Assembly: GCA_007116915.1 (NCBI GenBank)
Contig: SKHQ01000036.1
Location: 1-5,063 of the forward strand
Origin: Candidatus Methanomethylophilaceae archaeon
Lineage (GTDB): Archaea; Thermoplasmatota; Thermoplasmata; Methanomassiliicoccales; Methanomethylophilaceae
Length of the DNA: 5,063 nucleotides
Reading direction: 5' to 3'
The notes below the pieces were generated by a model. The model was given only the letters and a program-made list of their open reading frames with translations. It had not been told where the DNA came from and did no database searches. Of the stretch, positions 1-5,063 are shown one piece after another (position 1 is the first letter of the stretch; each line of letters begins with the position of its first letter). A program made the translations under genes and the position numbers.

Positions 1-518
1 ACCTGCCAAAGTATCATGACCAGGCCACCTAGGACCACCGCCATTGAGGTGGCCATATCCGTGACCAGGTGCAGATAGGCGGACTTCATGTTGAGGTTCT
101 CCCGGGAATCAGCATGAAGGAGCCAGGCGCAGAATCCGTTTATGATGACGGCCGCACCACCCAATATCATCAGCACCGCACCGTCAATCGACTGTGGATC
201 GGAGAAGCGTTCCAACGCCTCGAGTATAAGGAATAATGAGACCGCGAACAGTATCAGACCGTTGACCAGGGCGGCCAGGAGTTCAGCGCGTTTGTATCCG
301 AATGTCTTCTCCGGAGTGCAAGGTATAGATCGCAGACGGGTTGCCACCCAGGACATGGACAGGGCGACAACATCAGTGAGGTTGTGAAGGGCGTCCGATA
401 TTAGGGCCAAACTGCCCGAAAGGAACCCACCGATGAGCTGGGCTATTGTTATGACAATATTCAGAACTATGCTGATACCGAGCCGTCTGCCCCTCATCTC
501 CGGTCCGTGGACATTCAT
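1..518 (-). CDS. Cation diffusion facilitator (CDF) family metal efflux transporter, partial (C-terminus outside window)
   Basis: Membrane antiporter of the CDF (CzcD/ZnT-like) family, which exports Zn2+ or similar divalent cations in exchange for protons. The 172 visible codons cover about the first half of a typical 300-residue protein. Seen directly: a hydrophobic segment at residues 13-31, the TM2 signature SDALHNLTD (41-49) with H45 and D49, the conserved FGYKRAELLAALVNG stretch (73-87), and TM5 with H150 and D154 in AYLHLVTD. In this family the two HxxxD pairs form the transport metal site, and His plus Asp in both helices is typical of zinc-type members, so zinc is the best guess. The ATG lies 5 nt after the stop of the QueG-like gene and has only a weak ribosome site, so it is probably the distal gene of the operon. 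The cytoplasmic C-terminal domain is not visible. Family assignment is secure; the metal is inferred. Confidence 0.9.
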   Translation of the reverse strand, partial: MNVHGPEMRGRRLGISIVLNIVITIAQLIGGFLSGSLALISDALHNLTDVVALSMSWVATRLRSIPCTPEKTFGYKRAELLAALVNGLILFAVSLFLILEALERFSDPQSIDGAVLMILGGAAVIINGFCAWLLHADSRENLNMKSAYLHLVTDMATSMAVVLGGLVMILWQ

Positions 519-523
519 TTTAA

Positions 524-1357
524 TCAACGCATTCCGTGGGAACGGATCTTATCCCATCTATCAGTCCAATCGCCTTTCTCAGTGTAGATGGAGACCTTTT
601 TGTTACCCCATCTCTTACGATCCTCACCGACCGGGCATACCCGTACACACATCCCACATGGGGATATCCCTTTGTCGTTGAGTATGGCGGTACGCTCGGT
701 GCAGGCCGACTTGTCAATGATGTCGTCGGGATATGTGCCTCCCCCTATAGCATTGACAGGACATTTCTTCTGACATAATCCACATTCGATGCATAGTTCC
801 TCTTCGATGGGCTCATCGTGGTCGATGAGTGCATCAGTGAACAAGGAAGCGAACCTTACCCGGGGACCATACTCACGGGTCAATACGGTGTTGTTCACCC
901 CGAACGTTCCCAGACCGGCGAGCAGGGCGGCATGACGATGGGAGAAGAAGGATGAGGGATCCTTACGGAGAGCTTCAAGACCGGCGTAACCGTCGCGAGG
1001 AACGAATGCGGCGGCGTGGCCTTTGGATTCCAAGAATAGGGAAAGGCGGTATGTTGACTGGTCGAGTAACTGGTTGACAGTCCTATATGTCTCCGCATAC
1101 CAAATGGACGGGGCGCTGTCAATGGCCGGCATCGGCAGTGGTATTCCAATTACGACCACACTCCTCGCTGAAGGCATTATGGCCTTGGGGTGAGAGTCGT
1201 CAGAAACAAATGGCCGGAAAGGCGGTTCGTCCCAAGCATCGGCGTCCGCCACTCCCATCATGGGAATGTCCAAAGTACGGCACTTCTCTTCCAGCGCTAG
1301 GCGCAGATCTCCTTCCATGCCCCGGAAATGAAGTTTCAGGGTTAAACATTTAATCAT
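524..1357 (-). CDS. QueG-like iron-sulfur protein with two predicted [4Fe-4S] clusters
   Basis: A 277-residue soluble protein resembling epoxyqueuosine reductase (QueG) and related cobalamin/iron-sulfur reductases. The family-like core is AGLGTFGVNNTVLT (147-160) followed by EYGPRVRFASLFTD (162-175). After it come ligand sets for two [4Fe-4S] clusters: C189, C192, C195, C199 (CxxCxxCxxxCP), then C219 with C234, C237, C241 (CxxCxxxCP). Bacterial QueG reduces epoxyqueuosine in tRNA, but most archaea are not known to make queuosine, so that activity should not be assumed; electron transfer or reduction of another substrate is equally possible. The ATG at 1355-1357 overlaps the upstream stop as ATGA, which suggests translational coupling. 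An alternative ATG at 1318 (residue 14, MEGDLRLALEEK) would remove a leader of 13 residues and starts closer to the usual QueG N-terminus. Neither start has a clear Shine-Dalgarno. Fold and clusters are confident; function is open. Confidence 0.85.
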   Translation of the reverse strand: MIKCLTLKLHFRGMEGDLRLALEEKCRTLDIPMMGVADADAWDEPPFRPFVSDDSHPKAIMPSARSVVVIGIPLPMPAIDSAPSIWYAETYRTVNQLLDQSTYRLSLFLESKGHAAAFVPRDGYAGLEALRKDPSSFFSHRHAALLAGLGTFGVNNTVLTREYGPRVRFASLFTDALIDHDEPIEEELCIECGLCQKKCPVNAIGGGTYPDDIIDKSACTERTAILNDKGISPCGMCVRVCPVGEDRKRWGNKKVSIYTEKGDWTDRWDKIRSHGMR

Positions 1358-2547
1358 CGGGTGTCAAGACGCTTGACCCTGACCTTCTGGCCACCCTTCT
1401 TGATCATCCTATACAGTTCCAGAGGTGTCGGTTCCCTTCCCTCCTCCACCAATGCAGCCATCGTCTCCGGGGGAATGGCCTCGCTCATCACCAGGCCGGC
1501 AGCGGTGTATTTCTGGCTGGAAGTCAATGAGTCGTCACTCCACAGCCCTAGGATGGCGTCCTTCAGCTCACCCCCGTAACTGAGTTCCTCGCCCATGACC
1601 GCGCGGAGGCGGGCGTCATACGATTGGGGGTCCTTGGCGGCACTCTCACCAGCGACAAGACCGCACATGTAGGCAGGGATTATCCCCTCGCCTACGAATG
1701 CCAGTGTCTGACCGGCGGAATCACCGGTGAATATGACGTTTCCTTTCGACGGTCCGCCCTGGAAACCGGGAACGGGAGCATCACCGGTCTTCACCTCGAT
1801 TATGCTGTCGGTATCGAAATATGAGCTGACCACGGGGTTGCCCTCTATCCAATCCTGTACCCGGTTCCGGGTGTGACCGCGGACACCGACCTCGGCCAAT
1901 CCGACGTTGGCCCTGGAACGGCCTTTAGGGATTATCCATCCGTAACCGAAACCGACCTCCTCCTCGAGGAATATCTGCATGCAGCGAGGCAGAGGGCGCT
2001 TCGCCACCATCTCGAACTCGCCACCATGGGCGACCATATCGGGTGTGTTCCAGCACACGCCGGTCATCTTCGCCACGGGAGAGTGCACGCCATCAGCGGC
2101 GATCACCACCTTCGGCCTGACCTCCTTCTCCACGCCTCTGAACCTTATGGTTGCCGATTTAACGATGTCTCCATCCATGTCCAGAGATAGCAGGGTGCTG
2201 TCCGCCTGTACCATCGCACCGGCGGAGGCCGCCTCTGCGGCGAGGATCTTGTCCAGCATCTTCCTCTCCACCGTCACACTGGCCCACTGAGGGCCATGAT
2301 TGCTTATGTCCAAGGAACGGTCCACAATGAAGCGAGTGTACTTCTGTTTGGATGCAACTGCCTGGGGAGGAAGCTTCAAACCCGACCTCTTGAGCAGCGA
2401 TCGACCTATGACCTCCCCGCATTGCACCGGGGTGCCTATCTCACGTTTGCGGTCAATGGCCAACACTTTGGCGCCGGCCTCCGCCGCTGCTTTGGCCGCT
2501 CCGCTTCCGGCAGGGCCAAGACCCACTATGAGAACATCACAATCCAT
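1354..2547 (-). CDS. Geranylgeranyl reductase family FAD-dependent protein (digeranylgeranylglycerophospholipid reductase-like)
   Basis: Probable flavoenzyme that saturates double bonds of isoprenoid chains, as in the conversion of unsaturated archaeal ether lipids to archaeol. With the start at 2547 it has 397 residues, a normal length for the family. Seen: the N-terminal FAD-binding GLGPAGSGAA (9-18), D32 at the end of beta-2, the CGE motif (43-45) holding the family's conserved active-site-region cysteine, ADGVHSP (151-157), the substrate-pocket motif YGWIIPKG (202-209, a variant of YxWxFP), and the second FAD motif GDSAG with GEGI (275-289). The tail is basic. I chose the ATG at 2547 because GGTGA lies 4 nt upstream and the protein then begins just before beta-1. 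An ATG at 2562, adding five residues and overlapping the previous gene, is the alternative. It lies between another GGR-like gene and an iron-sulfur gene. Family confident; exact substrate inferred. Confidence 0.88.
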   Translation of the reverse strand: MDCDVLIVGLGPAGSGAAKAAAEAGAKVLAIDRKREIGTPVQCGEVIGRSLLKRSGLKLPPQAVASKQKYTRFIVDRSLDISNHGPQWASVTVERKMLDKILAAEAASAGAMVQADSTLLSLDMDGDIVKSATIRFRGVEKEVRPKVVIAADGVHSPVAKMTGVCWNTPDMVAHGGEFEMVAKRPLPRCMQIFLEEEVGFGYGWIIPKGRSRANVGLAEVGVRGHTRNRVQDWIEGNPVVSSYFDTDSIIEVKTGDAPVPGFQGGPSKGNVIFTGDSAGQTLAFVGEGIIPAYMCGLVAGESAAKDPQSYDARLRAVMGEELSYGGELKDAILGLWSDDSLTSSQKYTAAGLVMSEAIPPETMAALVEEGREPTPLELYRMIKKGGQKVRVKRLDTR

Positions 2548-2551
2548 TGAT

Positions 2552-2556
2552 TCACC
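2552..2556 (-). promoter_or_regulatory. Ribosome binding site GGTGA for the longer GGR gene, built into the upstream stop codon
   Basis: GGTGA on the minus strand is complementary to the archaeal 16S rRNA 3' end and sits 4 nt before the ATG at 2547. Its last three bases are the TGA stop of the upstream flavoprotein. This decides for the start at 2547 over the ATG at 2562 and implies termination-reinitiation coupling between the two reductases. Confidence 0.6.
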
Positions 2557-3607
2557 ATCCATATCTGAAAGAATGCATGAAGGCCTTGGCGACCATCCTA
2601 TCCTCGCCGCCCTTCAGCATCGCCCTCGTCAACCCTAAAAGACCGTACCCGCCACGGAAGTTCTCCATGAACCGGGTCATCCGATCATCATCCCATACTT
2701 TCGACACCTGGTAGGCGTTCCAGAAGGATTCATTGCTGAAGCCGCAGCCCTTCCACCACCTCTGATATTCTGATGTGTCGCCTTTTGCTAACGCCTGAGC
2801 CGCCTTCTGGGCGGAAAGCATGGCTACCCTGATACCTCCGAATGAGAGCGGGTTTACCATCGCCGCCGCGTCCCCGAGGAGCAGGGCATTGCTTACCGGT
2901 AGGGGATCCACACTCCCTATCGGTATGAAACGGGCGTTCTCCTCCACCACGTTCAGGGGGAGATCACCGCAACCTAGAGGGAAACCGACATTGGACATCC
3001 CCCCACAGGGAAACCTCCAGCTATAACCGCCAGCATAACGCTGGCCGTATGTGAACTCTATTGTTCCTTCCTCGGAGGGTTGGTCGACTATGAACTGCTT
3101 CACAGGGATTGTCTGCCGAGGAAAATCAGAGGATAGATTTTTCCGGACCGTGGAGAAGGCGCCATCGGCACCGATTACATTGGAGCAACGAATATCCCCT
3201 GAGGACGTTTCGGCGATGATGGCGTCCCTTTCCCGTTGCAGAGAACGCAGGGATGATTGTTCGATATCGACCTTTCCCCTTATCTCGTCATGGATGGAGC
3301 GCAGAAAGGCCGGACGGTCTATGATGAAACCATTGGCATTCTCCTCGATAACTATGTCCCCTGGCCAAATCTCCCTCGCTTTGACTATCCGGTTCCTCAC
3401 ATGGCGCGGTTCCATCGACAGTTCCTTGAAAGCCCGGTCGCTGACAGCCTCACCGCAGATACGATGGTAGCGGTCGAACCTACCGTCAGCCAACCTGTCG
3501 ATCATTATGATATCCATATCTGGATCGAGCCTAGAGAGCTCGCGGGCGAACATACTGCCGGAAAGACCCGCTCCCACCACCAGTACATCCACAGACCTCA
3601 GCAGCAT
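2552..3607 (-). CDS. Second geranylgeranyl reductase-like NAD(P)/FAD-dependent oxidoreductase
   Basis: A 351-residue flavoprotein with the same plan as its downstream neighbour but clearly diverged and about 45 residues shorter, mostly at the C-terminus. Seen: dinucleotide-binding GAGLSGSMFA (12-21), D37 closing beta-2, CGE at 51-53, GADGAFSTVRK (146-156), the canonical GGR motif YSWRFP (195-200), and GDAAAMVNPLSFGGI (245-259), the second FAD contact plus the loop seen in GGR and related hydroxylase-fold enzymes. The expected role is reduction of prenyl chains on a lipid, quinone or polyprenol; nothing in the sequence chooses between these. The ATG start overlaps the upstream gene by 10 nt. 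A GGGAGGG stretch (3608-3614) directly abuts this ATG, closer than usual, so the exact start is uncertain; an in-frame GTG at 3592 would still keep beta-1. Family confident, substrate unknown. Confidence 0.85.
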   Translation of the reverse strand: MLLRSVDVLVVGAGLSGSMFARELSRLDPDMDIIMIDRLADGRFDRYHRICGEAVSDRAFKELSMEPRHVRNRIVKAREIWPGDIVIEENANGFIIDRPAFLRSIHDEIRGKVDIEQSSLRSLQRERDAIIAETSSGDIRCSNVIGADGAFSTVRKNLSSDFPRQTIPVKQFIVDQPSEEGTIEFTYGQRYAGGYSWRFPCGGMSNVGFPLGCGDLPLNVVEENARFIPIGSVDPLPVSNALLLGDAAAMVNPLSFGGIRVAMLSAQKAAQALAKGDTSEYQRWWKGCGFSNESFWNAYQVSKVWDDDRMTRFMENFRGGYGLLGLTRAMLKGGEDRMVAKAFMHSFRYGW

Positions 3608-4248
3608 CCCTCCCTTTCTGAGGATACGCAGTCCACGAGTCCGTATCCGAAGTCGAAGCTGAGCATCATGAAAAGGTAGGCGAATGAGGGAAATACCCCC
3701 AGTACGCAGAGTAATAACACCGCTATCTTCAGTAACGGTCTCTGATAGAGAATACGGTCCAGAAGCGTCAGACGTGCTTCGACTCGTTCCATATCGTTGA
3801 CCCTCTCATCTGCTATCGTGGCTAAAAATACCACGGCCAGACCTCCCAAAGCGAGTTGAAGGCTACCCTCCCAGTAACCGATGGCGGCGATTGTGATCGA
3901 TATTGCGAAACCAACTATGAAACCGCGGTTGTCGTACTTCCCGGCTGCCAACAAACCGAGCAGCATACCGACTCCGATTGTAGCGGTGGATAAGTCGTTG
4001 ATCATCAAATATCCAAGCCAAAAACCGCAAGGTATTGCCAATATCAAGGCCTTCCTCTTGTCGAAACAACCGACGTCATAGGCTTGGTCCCCATATTTTA
4101 TGAGCACCCCTAACAACAGATATGATATTGGCAGTGACAGCATGAACGCTGAATCCAGACCGTCGGATAGGAGAAAAACATAGGCGACGGTAACAGAGGC
4201 CACGGACAATAAACTGAACAGCCTCGTCCTTGTGATGGCGTCATTCAT
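3598..4248 (-). CDS. Multi-pass membrane protein of unknown function, possibly a divergent UbiA-type prenyltransferase
   Basis: I do not recognise a family with certainty. The 216-residue product has about seven hydrophobic helices, roughly at 10-28, 32-50, 67-83, 88-102, 109-124, 128-145 and 172-194. Polar loops rich in acidic residues follow helix 2 (YGDQAYDVGCFDKRK, with D54, D58, D63) and helix 6 (ADERVNDMERVE, with D147, D152). UbiA-superfamily prenyltransferases carry their two Mg-diphosphate-binding Asp motifs in the equivalent loops, but the canonical NDxxDxxxD is not matched and UbiA proteins usually have nine helices and nearer 280 residues, so this is a hypothesis. The ATG at 4248 is favoured because GGGAGG lies 8 nt upstream; a longer reading from 4308 would start inside the putative TATA element. 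It is the first gene of the operon. The C-terminus ends in two cysteines and overlaps the next gene by 10 nt. Confidence 0.75.
   Translation of the reverse strand: MNDAITRTRLFSLLSVASVTVAYVFLLSDGLDSAFMLSLPISYLLLGVLIKYGDQAYDVGCFDKRKALILAIPCGFWLGYLMINDLSTATIGVGMLLGLLAAGKYDNRGFIVGFAISITIAAIGYWEGSLQLALGGLAVVFLATIADERVNDMERVEARLTLLDRILYQRPLLKIAVLLLCVLGVFPSFAYLFMMLSFDFGYGLVDCVSSEREGCC
3608..3614 (-). promoter_or_regulatory. Purine-rich Shine-Dalgarno-like GGGAGGG touching the ATG of the first GGR-like gene
   Basis: A strong anti-16S match directly abuts the ATG at 3607, leaving essentially no spacer instead of the usual 5-9 nt. Either translation here depends on coupling to the overlapping upstream gene, or the true start is slightly downstream: in-frame CTG codons at 3604 and 3601 are better spaced, and a GTG at 3592 follows its own GAGGT. 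Confidence 0.4.
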
Positions 4249-4256
4249 GCGGTGTT

Positions 4257-4262
4257 CCTCCC
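4257..4262 (-). promoter_or_regulatory. Shine-Dalgarno GGGAGG for the first operon gene
   Basis: GGGAGG on the minus strand, 8 nt ahead of the ATG at 4248. It is the best-spaced ribosome site in the window and sets the start of the membrane protein gene. Confidence 0.7.
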
Positions 4263-4278
4263 TTGCGATTCTGGGTGT

Positions 4279-4297
4279 TCTTGTTAAAGCAACAAGA
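4279..4297. repeat. 19-bp palindrome in the divergent promoter, candidate operator
   Basis: TCTTGTTAAAGCAACAAGA: perfect 7-bp arms (4279-4285 and 4291-4297) around a 5-bp centre. It overlaps the edge of the TATA-like element and lies between that element and the predicted minus-strand transcription start, where a bound repressor would block initiation. It could equally form a small hairpin at the 5' end of the operon mRNA if transcription starts further upstream. The regulator is unknown. Confidence 0.45.
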
Positions 4298-4306
4298 TAT
4301 TTTATC
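4296..4306 (-). promoter_or_regulatory. Archaeal TATA-like element for the minus-strand operon
   Basis: GATAAAATATC on the minus strand is the most A/T-rich block in the spacer. Initiation about 25 nt downstream would fall near 4275, giving a leader of about 27 nt that includes the Shine-Dalgarno at 4257-4262, which is a coherent arrangement. The element is itself an inverted repeat (GATA-ttt-TATC), so it may also work towards the plus-strand aldehyde dehydrogenase gene. Confidence 0.5.
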
Positions 4307-4325
4307 ATACGCTTCGTCCATCAAC

Positions 4326-4337
4326 GTTTTCTATCAG
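4326..4337 (+). promoter_or_regulatory. Weak TATA-like stretch upstream of the aldehyde dehydrogenase gene
   Basis: The T-rich GTTTTCTATCAG is centred about 25 nt before the GTG start at 4356. If used, the transcript would begin at or next to the start codon (leaderless), which would explain why no Shine-Dalgarno is seen there. The match to a TATA consensus is poor, so this is tentative. Confidence 0.2.
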
Positions 4338-4355
4338 TAATCAGAATGACATACC

Positions 4356-5063
4356 GTGTACCGCGATTCCGTTCTAGTCTCATTAAGCCCCGTGACCGGC
4401 GAGCCGATAGGAGAAGTGCCGGTCCATGACCCATCATCTCTGGGACAGGTCATCAAGTCCGCCCGAAAGGCCCAACTTGAATGGTTAGGCATACCGAAGA
4501 GAAAGAAGGTTGCCTTGTTGCAGAATTTACTGTCATTGATGACTGAACGTTCTGAGGAACTGTGCACGCTGGTCGCCAAGGAGACCGGTAAGCCATTGGT
4601 GGAGGCTATGAACACTGATGTCATGGCATCGCTCACCACCATCGACTATTGCATAGGATGGTTGAAGCGCCATCCCGATGAGATGGAGATCCATCTAGGC
4701 GGATTCCACACCATGATGCGTTACATGGGTAGGAGGTCCTACGTCAGATACCGCCCTCTGGGCGTCATCGGTGTCATCGCCCCTTTCAACTTCCCTTTGG
4801 CAATACCTTTCAGTCAGACAGTCATGTCCGTTGCCACCGGTAATGCGGTAGTTGTGAAACCATCAGCGAACACCCCCTTGACCGGTCACATGATAGAGAC
4901 ACTCTTCAAGGATGCTGGCTTCCCCAGTGGGCTGGTCAGGGCGGTTTCCGGCAAGGGCGTCGGTAAGACTTTGGCAGCATCCGCGGTCGACCGTATCATT
5001 TTCACCGGAAGTACTGAGGCGGGTCGCAAGGTCATGGCGTCCGCATCTCAAAGGCTGACGCCT
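4356..5063 (+). CDS. NAD(P)-dependent aldehyde dehydrogenase, partial (C-terminal half outside window)
   Basis: Oxidises an aldehyde to the acid using NAD(P)+. The 236 visible residues are the N-terminal cofactor-binding half of a family that usually has 450-490 residues. Seen: the N-terminal SPVTGEPIGEVPV (11-23), W43 in the first helical region, KETGKP (75-80), YRPLGVIGVIAPFNFPL (132-148) with N145 as the oxyanion-hole asparagine, KPS (168-170) in the nucleotide site, and FTGSTEAGRKV (216-226). The window ends at RLTP, just before the expected ELGGK-like segment, so the catalytic Cys and Glu cannot be checked. The frame opens after a TGA at 4347-4349 and GTG 4356 is the only plausible start; an ATG at 4346 is out of frame. 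No Shine-Dalgarno precedes it. It is transcribed divergently from the operon. A171 stands where many NAD-specific members have Glu. Family secure, substrate unknown. Confidence 0.9.
   Translation, partial: MYRDSVLVSLSPVTGEPIGEVPVHDPSSLGQVIKSARKAQLEWLGIPKRKKVALLQNLLSLMTERSEELCTLVAKETGKPLVEAMNTDVMASLTTIDYCIGWLKRHPDEMEIHLGGFHTMMRYMGRRSYVRYRPLGVIGVIAPFNFPLAIPFSQTVMSVATGNAVVVKPSANTPLTGHMIETLFKDAGFPSGLVRAVSGKGVGKTLAASAVDRIIFTGSTEAGRKVMASASQRLTP

Noticed and set aside
142..387. 81-codon plus-strand open frame
   Set aside because: It lies antisense inside the CDF transporter, whose family motifs are clear, and its translation shows no recognisable domain.
1873..2638. Several plus-strand open frames of 84-112 codons
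   Set aside because: They are antisense to the second GGR-family gene, and their His/Arg/Ser-rich translations are typical of shadow frames.
3598..3606. C-terminal Cys-Cys of the membrane protein as a prenylation tail
   Set aside because: CC-tail prenylation is a eukaryotic Rab-protein system with no known archaeal counterpart, and these codons are constrained by the 10-nt overlap with the next gene.
3051..3679. Two overlapping plus-strand open frames of about 140 codons
   Set aside because: Both are antisense to the first GGR-like gene, overlap each other in different frames, and have no domain or ribosome site; they are shadows of a conserved flavoprotein gene.
4279..4297. The palindrome as a transcription terminator
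   Set aside because: It lies between two divergent gene starts, so there is no upstream transcript to terminate, and no T-run follows a GC-rich stem.
4249..4308. Longer N-terminus for the membrane protein, from ATG 4308
   Set aside because: The extra 20 codons begin inside the TATA-like element and are polar and basic, while GGGAGG is ideally spaced for ATG 4248.
4334..4642. 102-codon minus-strand open frame upstream of the operon
   Set aside because: It is antisense to the aldehyde dehydrogenase, which has clear family motifs, and would extend across the spacer promoter; no domain seen.

Overview
This looks like an archaeal chromosome fragment. Two neighbouring genes encode flavoproteins of the geranylgeranyl reductase (GGR) family, which in archaea saturate the isoprenoid chains of membrane lipids. 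Gene starts are preceded by GGGAGG or GGTGA, matching the archaeal 16S 3' end. The only sizeable spacer carries an A/T-rich element like an archaeal TATA box, and AUA and AGG codons are frequent. A euryarchaeal or Thermoplasmatota-type host fits, but the lineage cannot be fixed from this window.

Layout: about 85% of the window is one tightly packed minus-strand gene cluster, read from about 4250 down to 1. In transcription order it holds (1) a small multi-pass membrane protein at 3598-4248, (2) a first GGR-like FAD oxidoreductase at 2552-3607, (3) a second, longer GGR-family protein at 1354-2547, (4) a QueG-like protein with two predicted [4Fe-4S] clusters at 524-1357, and (5) a cation diffusion facilitator (CDF) transporter that runs off the left edge at 1-518. 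The junctions are a 10-nt overlap, a 4-nt gap, a 4-nt ATGA overlap and a 5-nt gap, so the genes are very probably co-transcribed and partly translationally coupled. On the plus strand, diverging from the cluster across a 107-bp spacer, an aldehyde dehydrogenase begins at a GTG (4356) and runs off the right edge just before its catalytic half.

The spacer (4249-4355) holds a TATA-like element that is itself an inverted repeat, a 19-bp palindrome abutting it that could be an operator, and a good Shine-Dalgarno sequence for the first operon gene. No RNA gene, mobile element, CRISPR array or other gene-free stretch over 300 bases was seen.

How the genes may work together (inference): two isoprenoid-reductase-like flavoproteins, an iron-sulfur protein and a membrane protein whose acidic loops sit where UbiA prenyltransferases carry their Asp motifs would suit a prenyl-lipid synthesis or saturation module, with the iron-sulfur protein as possible electron donor. 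The CDF transporter has no obvious mechanistic link. The membrane protein and the exact substrates of both reductases are the main unknowns.
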